Shown here piece after piece: positions 42,988 through 50,431 of a stretch of 50,431 nucleotides of DNA (position 1 is the first letter of the stretch; every line of letters begins with the position of its first letter). Origin of the DNA: Candidatus Kapaibacterium sp. (GTDB taxonomy: Bacteria; Bacteroidota; Ignavibacteria; Kapaibacteriales; UBA2268); assembly GCA_026390695.1 (NCBI GenBank), contig JAPLFL010000033.1:1-50431 (forward strand), written 5' to 3'. The position numbers were made by a program, and so were the translations under genes. The notes beneath the pieces were generated by a model, which saw nothing but the letters and a program-made list of their open reading frames with translations, was not told the origin of the DNA and did no database searches.

Positions 42988-44412
42988 TCATTCACTTGCC
43001 TCCAAAGGCAAAGAAACTTTAAATGTTGTACCAGTTCCAAGCTCACTTTCAACCTCAATTTTGCCATTATGGTTGTTCAATATTTTTCTGACTATATCTA
43101 ATCCTAAACCAGTACCTTCTCCCTGAGGTTTAGTAGTGAAGAATGGCTCGAATATTCTGTCAAGTTTATCCTTGCTGATTCCATAGCCGGTATCAGTAAA
43201 TTGAATTACTGCATAGTCGCCAAGGACTTCGGTTTTGATTGTCAATTTACCTTTATTTTCCATTGCATACAGAGCATTTTGGACGATATTCATCCAAACT
43301 TGATTTATTTGATCCGGCAAAAATGGAATTACGCGGTCAATATTAAAATCTCGCACAACTTCAACTCCGTATTTCAACTTATTATAATAAATAGTTAGAA
43401 TGGTTTCGATACTTTCATGAATATCGCCGTTTGTTTTTTTGCCTTCTCCGTCGAATCTGGCAAAATTTTTCAGGCTGAAAACTATTTTTGAAACTTTATC
43501 TATGGCCGATGCAATAATATCATTCCGGAATTTTATTCTTGATAATTTCTGTGCAGTTGTCAAGTATTCTTCCGCTAAATCGGATTTTATTATTTCAATA
43601 AATGGATCTATATTTTCATAGACTCCTAAACTAACCAATAAATCGGCAATGTCCTCACTTTTGGCAATATTCTGACTGCTAAGTAAGGATTCAAGATTAG
43701 TTCTATACTGTCTCTCTTCTCTTGATGAAATTGTTGTACTTTTCTTAAATGTAACTTCAAGTAATTGACGAAAGAGTATTTCAAAATCAGGAGTAAATGA
43801 CCTATAAATATCCGGTGCTTCCAATAAGATATAATTCAGATCCGTTGCTATTGCTCTATTTGATGAATTAATTGCCCCAATCGGAGTATTTATCTCATGG
43901 GCAATACCAGCAACAAGCTGACCTAATGCCGACATCTTTTCGGAAATAATCAGTTGATTCTGAGTATCCTTCAATTCTCTTAAAGTTTTTGCTAATTCTT
44001 TATTTTTTGTTTCAATTTTTTCTCTTGCACTTTTGAGTTCAAGGTGATTTTTAACCCTTGCAAGCACGATAGGCGGACTGATTGGTTTTGCAATAAAATC
44101 AACAGCACCAAGCTCCAAACCTCTCACTTCATCTTCAATTTGATTCTTTGCAGTTATAAAAATGACAGGAATATCTCTTGTAACTCCATCGGCTTTAAGT
44201 CTTTCACAAACCTCGAATCCATCCATTCCGGGCATCATGATATCGAGAAGAATAAGGTCGGGCAACTTCTCTTTTGCAAGCTTTAAAGCTCTTTCACCAT
44301 TAATGGCTATAAATTTTTTATATTCCGATAGTATTTCACCGAGAATATCAATATTTTCCGGAGTATCATCAACAATTAAAATTTTTTGTTTTTCATTAAC
44401 TTGTTCACTCAT
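42988..44412 (-). CDS. REC-histidine kinase protein (first)
   Basis: The receiver domain (residues about 8-125) has Asp57 in LILLDIMMP. A coiled coil follows (about 128-160), then a HisKA domain with His172 in AGIAHEINTP, a long helical insertion, and a HATPase domain (NALYAMENKG, DTGYGISKDKLDRIFEPFFTTKP, GTGLGLDIV). It is cytoplasmic with no input domain of its own. The gene starts 8 bp after the hydrogenase-like sensor kinase gene, so the two are almost certainly one translational unit. The Hpt domain that ends the sensor is a natural phosphodonor for this receiver; that is inference. Confidence 0.92.
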   Translation of the reverse strand: MSEQVNEKQKILIVDDTPENIDILGEILSEYKKFIAINGERALKLAKEKLPDLILLDIMMPGMDGFEVCERLKADGVTRDIPVIFITAKNQIEDEVRGLELGAVDFIAKPISPPIVLARVKNHLELKSAREKIETKNKELAKTLRELKDTQNQLIISEKMSALGQLVAGIAHEINTPIGAINSSNRAIATDLNYILLEAPDIYRSFTPDFEILFRQLLEVTFKKSTTISSREERQYRTNLESLLSSQNIAKSEDIADLLVSLGVYENIDPFIEIIKSDLAEEYLTTAQKLSRIKFRNDIIASAIDKVSKIVFSLKNFARFDGEGKKTNGDIHESIETILTIYYNKLKYGVEVVRDFNIDRVIPFLPDQINQVWMNIVQNALYAMENKGKLTIKTEVLGDYAVIQFTDTGYGISKDKLDRIFEPFFTTKPQGEGTGLGLDIVRKILNNHNGKIEVESELGTGTTFKVSLPLEASE

Positions 44413-44420
44413 AATTTTTC

Positions 44421-47400
44421 CTAATTAATATTTTTTAAAAGTTCTTTAGATAACTCCAATGCTTCATCAAATTCGTATTTTTGAATTTTTGAGGAAATCT
44501 TATTTAAATTCTCAATATATATTCCTATTCCAGGAATAGTTATTAATTCATTTATTTTGGAAGAAGCATCAAAATCATCATCTTCAAGTAATTCAATAGA
44601 TTCATTAAGTAACTTAATGAAAAAATCTTTATCAAATTTAATATCCTCAACCGGAGCCAGAGTTTCATCTTTTTCGGAAATTGCTTCTAAGGACTTCAAG
44701 ACGGCATTTAATTTTAAGTTCAATTCATCCAAAGCCGAGCCGAAGGTTTCCATATAATGATCGGATTTTAGCAAATGTTCCATACGTTCGGCACTTTTTT
44801 GAAGATCAGTAGCTCCGATATTTCCCGATACTCCTTTTAAAGTATGGGCAGCCCTTACAGATTCTTCAATATTTTTCCGTTTAACCATTTTGCTTAAACT
44901 TTCGATAAACTGGGAGTAGTTCTTTTTGAAATCTCTCAATAATTTCAAGTATAGCTTTTTATTATTAGCTACTCTTCTTATACCTTCGTAAATATTAATA
45001 AATTCCAATTCAGGAATAAAGACATCTTCTTTTGGAGCCGGTTCCTGTACTTTTTTTGTATATTTTCTAATCTTCTTAGGATTTATCCATTTGATTAAAG
45101 TTGCAAAAACTTCATCTGGATCAATTGGCTTGGAGACAAAGTCCATCATTCCTACTTCCAGGCAGTCTTCTTTCACGCCGATCATAGCATCTGCTGTCAT
45201 GGCAACAATTGGAAGGAGTTTATAATTTTCAAATTTCCTTATTTCACGTGTTGCTGTATAACCATCCATTACTGGCATTTGTAAATCCATCAGAACAACA
45301 TCAAAACGCGAGGGATTACCTGAATTTTTTACCATTTCAACTGATTCGGCTCCGTTGTTTGCTATTTCGACTTCAAATCCGGCAGCTTCCAAAAGTTCAG
45401 TTGCGACTTGCTGATTAATTTCATTATCTTCGGTTAGTAATATCCTTGCTCCCATTATTGCTTTTAATTGCTCAAGATGTTTTGTCCCTTTTCTATCACT
45501 CTTATGTGCTCGTTTAACATCCTTACCAAATACTTTCATAATCGAATCAAAGAGTAAAGAATCATTTACCGGTTTGACTAAAAATCCATTAAATCCAGCC
45601 TCTTCTGCTCTTTTCAGAACTTCCTCACGTCCATAAGCTGTTACCATAATAATTGCCGGAGTATGCGGTATCCTATCGTCTTGTTTTATTTGCTCAACGG
45701 TTTGAATACCATCCATCTCAGGCATTTTCCAATCCATCAAAACAAGTTCAAAAGGATGATCAATACTATTTTCCAATATTTTTATAGCTTCTTTACCAGA
45801 ACTTGTAGTTGTTACATTAAAACTAAACGATGTCAAAGTATTTTTTAGCATTTCAAGTGATGTTTCATTATCGTCACAGATAAGAACATTCATTCCTCTC
45901 AGATCAATGCTCGGTTTAAATTCTTTTTTTCTTTCGAGTAAAGGAATTCCCAATTCAGCAGTGAAAATAAATGTACTACCAACACCGATTTCGCTTTCTA
46001 CCCAAATTTCACCGTTCATCATTTCAACAAGTCTCTTACTTATTGTCAGACCTAATCCTGTTCCACCATATTTCCTTGTAGTAGAGGCATCTGCCTGAGA
46101 AAATGCTTTGAATAATTTATTTCTTTGCTCATCTGTCAGTCCAATTCCAGTATCTTTAACGGAAAACTGCAATTTATAAATATTTTCACGGGTTTCAAGA
46201 AGTTTAGCTGAAATAACAATTTCACCGAAATGTGTGAATTTAATGGCATTACCGGATAAATTTGTTAAAATCTGACCAATTCTTAAAGGATCACCCACCA
46301 GATTAAACGGTAAATTAGGATCAATATCAAATATAAGCTCCAAACCTTTTTCCTGTGCTTTTAAAGTAATTAAATTAGATATAGTATCAAAAACACCGTC
46401 AAGTTCAAATTCAATATTTTCGATATTAAGTTTGCCTGCCTCAATTTTTGAAAAATCAAGAATATCATTAATTATACCTAAAAGCGCCAGTGATGATCTT
46501 TCAATTTTTATCAAATAATCTTTTTGTTTAGGAGTTAGTTCAGTTTTTAAAGCTAAATGCGAAAGTCCGATAATTGCATTCATAGGAGTACGGATTTCAT
46601 GACTCATATTAGCAAGAAATGATGATTTTGCCTGAGTTGCTGCTTCGGCCACTTCTTTTGCTATTTTTAATTCCCTTTGAGCTTCTAATCTTTCGGTTAT
46701 ATTATAAGCCGTTATCAGAACCGAAAGCTTCTTTTCGTAATCAATTAATGCAACATTGAAATTAAACCACGCCAAATCACCATTCTTCTTGATTACCTGC
46801 AATTCATATTGCGAAACTTCCTGTTCACCAGTTAAACGACGAATATATCTGTCTCTTACCATAGCTCGAAAATCTGGTGCAACAAGTAAAAGGAAATTAT
46901 CCAAATGATAAAATTCATTCTCAGAATAACCGATGGCATTTGAACAATAAGGATTTACATATTTTATCTTAGCATCCTGAAGAATGAGGATTGCAACGGA
47001 TGTTGTTTCTGCAAGGACTCTGAACTTTGCTTCACTCTCAAGGAGATTGGTTTCTATAATTTTGCGTTCCTCAACTTCGTCCTGAAGCATTTCATTTGTA
47101 CTTTCAAGAGCAACCGTTCTTTCAGTAACAAGATTTTCAAGATTTTCGCTATATTCACCGATTTTATTAACTAAATAGAAATGGCAATTATCTTCTTTAT
47201 TCAATCCATTAAAAATAGCTTTTGCCATACCTTCACAATTATTATATCCACAGCTGGCACAGTTTTTAATATCCGTATCTGTGAATTTTCTCATTTTTTT
47301 GTAAATCGCTTCAAGTTCTTGATCATTAGGTGTTTTAATGCACTCATGCAGTAATTCCGAATGATTAACGTAAGATCGGTCGTATAACCCAGTTTTCCAG

Positions 47401-48449
47401 TATTTATTTAAAACTTCATGAAGATTCTCAACCGATGCAGTATCCCCGTTGTTTGTCTTATAAATTTCCTGCATTTTTTTACGTCTTTGATTTACGTGAA
47501 ATTCAAGTTCGTCAGCAGTTTTATTATGATTATTTGTACCCGTACCGCCATTGCAGCCAAGTTCGCAATTAAGGCAATCAATAAGTAATGGATTATATCC
47601 TTTTTCTATTAAATCAGGAATCTTATCAAAATAGTCATAAATGATTTTAGACCCCTCGATTTTTCTTGTTTTCGTTCCGATTCCCGGCACAACCCTCTCT
47701 GCTGTTGTAAGTAAGCCACCAGGACTTGAAAAGAGCACTGCACGTTCTGCCGGATCATTATCAAAATCTACTTCAGGAAAATTGGATATTTGGATATTAT
47801 TGACATCAATATATTTTTGAATTTTACTAATGATTACATTATAATCGCCAATACCGACTTCTTCAAATTCCCGTTTCTTTGCTACACATGGCGAAATCAC
47901 CAATATTTTATGTTCATTAAATGCCGGATAATATTCTCTTATCATTTTCATTGTGTGCATCATTGGACTGTCGCAAGGAGCGAGATGTGGCAGTAGTTCC
48001 GGCTTATACATTTCAACATAAGAAACAAGTGCCGGACATGGCTGAGCGATTACTAATTCCGGATTTTTATCTTTAATATGTTCAATATAAGATTTTACAG
48101 TTAATTCGGCACCGAAACTGACATCGAAAACTGCGTCCACTCCCATTGATTTGAGCCAACCATTAAAATTCAGATATTTATCAGGAAATGATGAAGCTAT
48201 TGCCGGAGCAACAATTGCGACAACTTTAACTCCATCAACTAATGCTTTCACCGCAATATCAAAATCATCAACCGCTATTCTTGCATTATGTGTACAGGCA
48301 TTGACACAATTTCCACAACCGATACAAAACTCATCAAGAAGATGAATCACGCTCTGGCTGCCATCATTGCAGTATTTAACCGGACAAACCGATATACACT
48401 GGTGACAATTTACACACCTTTCTTCATCAACACTTACAACTTTAATCAT
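44421..48449 (-). CDS. [FeFe]-hydrogenase-like sensor fused to hybrid histidine kinase (Fd-Hyd-FeS-PAS-HK-REC-REC-Hpt)
   Basis: The ATG at 48449 has AAGGA eight bases upstream; a TTG lies six codons earlier. Residues 12-52 hold two [4Fe-4S] motifs (Cys12/15/18/22 and Cys42/45/48/52). About 75-330 is an H-cluster domain with Cys138, Cys188, Cys295 and Cys299 in the three family loops. The loop residues that normally give a proton-relay Cys and an active-site Met are Pro137 and Ser186. CASCGYNNC (397-405) plus Cys422 form another Fe-S motif. PAS is at about 475-590, HisKA has His617, HATPase spans about 715-835, receivers have Asp906 and Asp1055, and Hpt has His1202. There are no membrane segments. 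It most resembles sensory group C [FeFe]-hydrogenases, here joined to a full phosphorelay. Likely signal H2 or redox state. Confidence 0.9.
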   Translation of the reverse strand: MIKVVSVDEERCVNCHQCISVCPVKYCNDGSQSVIHLLDEFCIGCGNCVNACTHNARIAVDDFDIAVKALVDGVKVVAIVAPAIASSFPDKYLNFNGWLKSMGVDAVFDVSFGAELTVKSYIEHIKDKNPELVIAQPCPALVSYVEMYKPELLPHLAPCDSPMMHTMKMIREYYPAFNEHKILVISPCVAKKREFEEVGIGDYNVIISKIQKYIDVNNIQISNFPEVDFDNDPAERAVLFSSPGGLLTTAERVVPGIGTKTRKIEGSKIIYDYFDKIPDLIEKGYNPLLIDCLNCELGCNGGTGTNNHNKTADELEFHVNQRRKKMQEIYKTNNGDTASVENLHEVLNKYWKTGLYDRSYVNHSELLHECIKTPNDQELEAIYKKMRKFTDTDIKNCASCGYNNCEGMAKAIFNGLNKEDNCHFYLVNKIGEYSENLENLVTERTVALESTNEMLQDEVEERKIIETNLLESEAKFRVLAETTSVAILILQDAKIKYVNPYCSNAIGYSENEFYHLDNFLLLVAPDFRAMVRDRYIRRLTGEQEVSQYELQVIKKNGDLAWFNFNVALIDYEKKLSVLITAYNITERLEAQRELKIAKEVAEAATQAKSSFLANMSHEIRTPMNAIIGLSHLALKTELTPKQKDYLIKIERSSLALLGIINDILDFSKIEAGKLNIENIEFELDGVFDTISNLITLKAQEKGLELIFDIDPNLPFNLVGDPLRIGQILTNLSGNAIKFTHFGEIVISAKLLETRENIYKLQFSVKDTGIGLTDEQRNKLFKAFSQADASTTRKYGGTGLGLTISKRLVEMMNGEIWVESEIGVGSTFIFTAELGIPLLERKKEFKPSIDLRGMNVLICDDNETSLEMLKNTLTSFSFNVTTTSSGKEAIKILENSIDHPFELVLMDWKMPEMDGIQTVEQIKQDDRIPHTPAIIMVTAYGREEVLKRAEEAGFNGFLVKPVNDSLLFDSIMKVFGKDVKRAHKSDRKGTKHLEQLKAIMGARILLTEDNEINQQVATELLEAAGFEVEIANNGAESVEMVKNSGNPSRFDVVLMDLQMPVMDGYTATREIRKFENYKLLPIVAMTADAMIGVKEDCLEVGMMDFVSKPIDPDEVFATLIKWINPKKIRKYTKKVQEPAPKEDVFIPELEFINIYEGIRRVANNKKLYLKLLRDFKKNYSQFIESLSKMVKRKNIEESVRAAHTLKGVSGNIGATDLQKSAERMEHLLKSDHYMETFGSALDELNLKLNAVLKSLEAISEKDETLAPVEDIKFDKDFFIKLLNESIELLEDDDFDASSKINELITIPGIGIYIENLNKISSKIQKYEFDEALELSKELLKNIN

Positions 48450-49082
48450 TTGATTTCCTTTCAACAAAATCTAAGAAACAATGTGTCATAGTGATAAATT
48501 AAAAGGATTTTTGAACTCTCAATTTCACATTATTTCTTTTATAATTCATGTTTTTTAATTATCAATTTTGAAATTTCACAATTTTATAAATTAATGATGT
48601 TTCTATTAATGATTATCATAAAAAATATATTTTTGCTAAATTTTTATCAATAAAGTACAATCAAGGAATAAGTTATATCGTTTCCTACTTGAAGGCTGTC
48701 ATTTGTGCGTATGCAGAAATCTCCTGATTTGTATTGGAAGGGGATTCCCGCATGCGAGACTGTGTAAAAACTCACAACATCTACTGAATTGTCATTCCCG
48801 CGCATGCGGGAATCCCCATCCAGTGCCACTTTAGGAAATTCCTGCATTCGCAGGAATGACAGAAATGAGGCTTTTGAGACAGCCTCATGCTCGGGAACTG
48901 TCATGATTTAAAAAAATCACAAATTAGAATGAAAATATTATTCATCCAATGACTCCCAAGTCATCGGATGAATTGATTATTTTCGGAAGAATGACAATAA
49001 TTCCTAATTCATTAAGGAAATGATATTATAAGTTGAAAGGAATCAAGTTATATTAACCCAAATTCTTCATAAGTCAATAAAA
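48450..49082. other. Intergenic region with a long palindromic repeat
   Basis: There is no credible gene. The stretch includes the upstream region of the sensor kinase gene (AT-rich, 48450-48670) and a composite repeat (48674-48886). A minus-strand frame across 48647-48904 is repeat sequence. I could not place a promoter for the hydrogenase-sensor operon with confidence. Confidence 0.65.
48674..48886. mobile_element. Composite palindromic/MITE-like repeat
   Basis: This long copy starts with tatatcgtttcctacttgaa and aggctgtcatttgtgcgtat. It contains degraded and intact palindromes (attcccgcgcatgcgggaat and attcctgcattcgcaggaat) and ends ggcttttgagacagcctc, the MITE terminal repeat. The first 90 bp recur at 50137-50220. 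The inverse of its start (ttcaagtaggaaacgatat) follows directly after the element at 1591-1721, so these modules are joined in different orders. Confidence 0.65.
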
Positions 49083-49108
49083 AAAGGCTCTCTTTTCGGA
49101 GAGCCTTT
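49083..49108 (-). terminator. Rho-independent terminator
   Basis: Perfect 10-bp arms aaaggctctc/gagagccttt enclose a six-base loop. On the minus strand it is followed by a run of seven T residues. It sits 35 bp past the stop of the lipoprotein gene at 49143-49913 and is the clearest terminator in the window. Confidence 0.9.
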
Positions 49109-49142
49109 GATGCAGTATGTACTTAGGCAGAGAAGATTTATT

Positions 49143-49913
49143 TTAGTTGGTTGTGAAGCAGAAACCCTTCAAAGTTGCAATGTATGCGTCCCATGCAGTT
49201 TGCTGATCAGGTGTAAGTGCCGAACGAACTGCATCGAGGTAGGTTTTTAAGCATACACAAAGTGCTGGGTCCTGGCTTATGGTTTTCAATTGATCGTGTG
49301 TTGCTTTATCTAAAGCTATCAACTCGGTATGTGCGGTTTTCCGGTCTAATAATCCTTTGCGTAATGAGTCAATAATTGCTTTGCGAGAGTCATTTGCTAC
49401 TTTTAATATAGCTTCCATTTGTGGGCGGTCAGCGTCCATAACTGCCTTTACGCAATCGAAATATACTTTTGCAAATCCTGAAATTACTAAAACTTCATTG
49501 CTGTCCAAACCGAAGTTACGTGGAATAAAAGGAAGTGGCATCGGGCGTTTGTGAGGGCCAACATTAATGCTGTCTCTGACTCTTCTTGTAGTGTCACCTT
49601 TATTCAAAGAATCCATTCCGTGACCACTATGTCCGGGGCCACCTAATCCACCATGTTCATCATGGCCGAAACCTTGATCCGGAGGGAAGAAATCACCTAA
49701 ACCACTTGGATTAAAGCTTGCAGGATTGTCAAGAGAAATTCCCGAATAAGTTGCTAACTGTATATCATAGTTAGGGTGAATAATCATTGCAGTAGTTGTT
49801 GAATTCGTGGCTCCGCTATTTGAAGTCGAGAGACCGGTTGATAGATCATTGCATGCGTAGAAAGCAAGTGCGAAAGTCAATGCAAAAAATGCGATAGCTG
49901 TTAGCTTTTTCAT
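49143..49913 (-). CDS. Lipoprotein with His/Gly-rich segment, unknown function
   Basis: The ATG at 49913 has AGGAG eight bases upstream; a longer frame starts 19 codons earlier without one. The signal peptide ends in the lipobox-like FYAC at about residue 21. A low-complexity region (about 75-105) is rich in Gly and His (GFGHDEHGGLGGPGHSGHG), a possible metal-binding patch. The C-terminal half (about 130-256) is helical with paired cysteines (CVCLKTYLDAVRSALTPDQQTAWDAYI), reminiscent of Spy/CpxP-like helical periplasmic proteins in pattern only. The gene is monocistronic, with its own terminator. Confidence 0.7.
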   Translation of the reverse strand: MKKLTAIAFFALTFALAFYACNDLSTGLSTSNSGATNSTTTAMIIHPNYDIQLATYSGISLDNPASFNPSGLGDFFPPDQGFGHDEHGGLGGPGHSGHGMDSLNKGDTTRRVRDSINVGPHKRPMPLPFIPRNFGLDSNEVLVISGFAKVYFDCVKAVMDADRPQMEAILKVANDSRKAIIDSLRKGLLDRKTAHTELIALDKATHDQLKTISQDPALCVCLKTYLDAVRSALTPDQQTAWDAYIATLKGFCFTTN

Positions 49914-50422
49914 AAGAAAAACTCCTATAAATGTTATATAAATTTGGTACTTATTTTTAACCTTACTCAAGAAGCATATACACCTAAAAAAATTGTTTGT
50001 TAGGTAGGATTGAAAAAAAAATAAATAAAATTGAATTATTACTTTTAAGACTTTTAATCTTGGCTTTAGGAGCCAGCTCTGTGAGTTTATAAAATTTTAA
50101 AGGTTGTTAAGTTGCAGTAGGCAGAGAAATGGAAATTATATCGTTTCCTACTTGAAGGCTGTCATTTGTGCGTATGCAGGAATCTCCTGATTGGTACTGG
50201 AAGGGGATTCCTGCATTCGAGCTTGTGTGAAAACTGCAATTTCTTGTCATTCCTGCGTATGCAGGAATCTCCTAAAGTGGCACTGGAATGGGATTCCTGC
50301 ATTCGCAGGAATGACAGAAACGAAACTTATGAGTTTGTATGTTTGAAAAGCAGGCTTAACCAAAAATTGATTAATTTAGTTTTTGGTAAAAATAAAATTT
50401 ATAAACAATTAATGGAGAAGCC
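49914..50422. other. Intergenic region with a second composite palindromic repeat
   Basis: No gene is visible in this 500-bp stretch. The composite repeat occupies about 50137-50322. An AT-rich 100-bp segment then leads to a probable ribosome binding site at 50414-50417. Confidence 0.6.
50137..50322. mobile_element. Composite palindromic/MITE-like repeat, second long copy
   Basis: It begins with the same atatcgtttcctacttgaag and ctgtcatttgtgcgtatgc sequence as the copy at 48674 and has the same order of palindromes. The bridge between the last two palindromes is inverted relative to other copies (aaagtggcactgga instead of ccagtgccacttt). The right terminal repeat is lost (gacagaaacgaaact). 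Confidence 0.65.
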
Positions 50423-50431
50423 ATGCTTAGA
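50423..50431 (+). CDS. Possible start of a gene cut by the window edge
   Basis: An ATG at 50423 is preceded by GGAG at 50414-50417 with five bases between, the spacing of a good ribosome binding site. Only three codons (Met-Leu-Arg) are visible, so nothing can be said about the product. Confidence 0.35.

Noticed and set aside
44421-48449. Catalytic H2-producing or H2-oxidising hydrogenase
   Set aside because: The relay Cys and the active-site Met are replaced, and the domain is fused to a histidine kinase rather than to redox partner subunits.
48647-48904. 85-codon minus-strand frame
   Set aside because: It falls entirely on the palindromic repeat, and its translation (SFLRMQEFP, GDSRMRGND) is the familiar product of such repeats.

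Overview
The window is AT-rich bacterial DNA, probably from the Bacteroidota/FCB group and most likely near the Ignavibacteria or Kapabacteria. The evidence is very large secreted proteins with C-terminal type IX secretion (T9SS) sorting domains, a TonB-dependent receptor with a carboxypeptidase-like N-terminal domain, many SPase II lipoproteins, an ftsQ-ftsA-ftsZ block, and an ISAon1-like transposase tail. The exact lineage is inferred; no rRNA is present.

Layout. 1-2086 is a repeat-rich, gene-poor stretch: a transposase tail, a truncated membrane-protein gene, an 87-bp-period repeat cluster and small MITE-like elements. 2087-4371 is moaA, a MOSC-domain gene and a TauE/SafE exporter (molybdenum cofactor and sulfur-related). 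Next come a convergent UMF1-type MFS transporter and a GT9 glycosyltransferase. 14055 down to 6800 is a tight six-gene minus-strand operon: DUF58, nadA, nadC, nadB, an OmpR-type response regulator and a DUF3160 protein. Quinolinate/NAD synthesis is therefore transcribed with proteins of unrelated or unknown role. 14190-16149 holds a small beta-barrel, an alpha/beta hydrolase and a lipoprotein. A repeat-bearing gap with a tRNA(CAT) follows, then ftsQ-ftsA-ftsZ, a secreted beta-carbonic anhydrase and a TPR lipoprotein. 22758-31383 encodes two giant T9SS cargo proteins that share an uncharacterised module pair. 31539-37382 carries a FliK-like protein, two lipoproteins and a TonB-dependent receptor.

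The most striking region is 37411-48449, all on the minus strand. A 1342-residue protein joins a two-cluster ferredoxin domain, an [FeFe]-hydrogenase H-cluster domain, a further Fe-S motif, PAS, histidine kinase, two receiver domains and Hpt. Two REC-histidine kinase proteins follow, then HydG, a helical/FN3 protein and HydE. The H-cluster cysteines are kept, but the catalytic proton-relay cysteine and the active-site methionine are replaced, as in sensory [FeFe]-hydrogenases. I read this as a hydrogen- or redox-sensing phosphorelay next to two of the three H-cluster maturases (HydF is not in the window). HydG itself is odd: the second cysteine of its C-terminal cluster motif is glycine, and it ends in eleven perfect or near-perfect copies of a Cys-His heptapeptide encoded by a 21-bp tandem repeat.

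The right end (48450-50431) has a lipoprotein gene with a strong terminator, two long copies of the palindromic repeat family, and probably the first codons of another gene.
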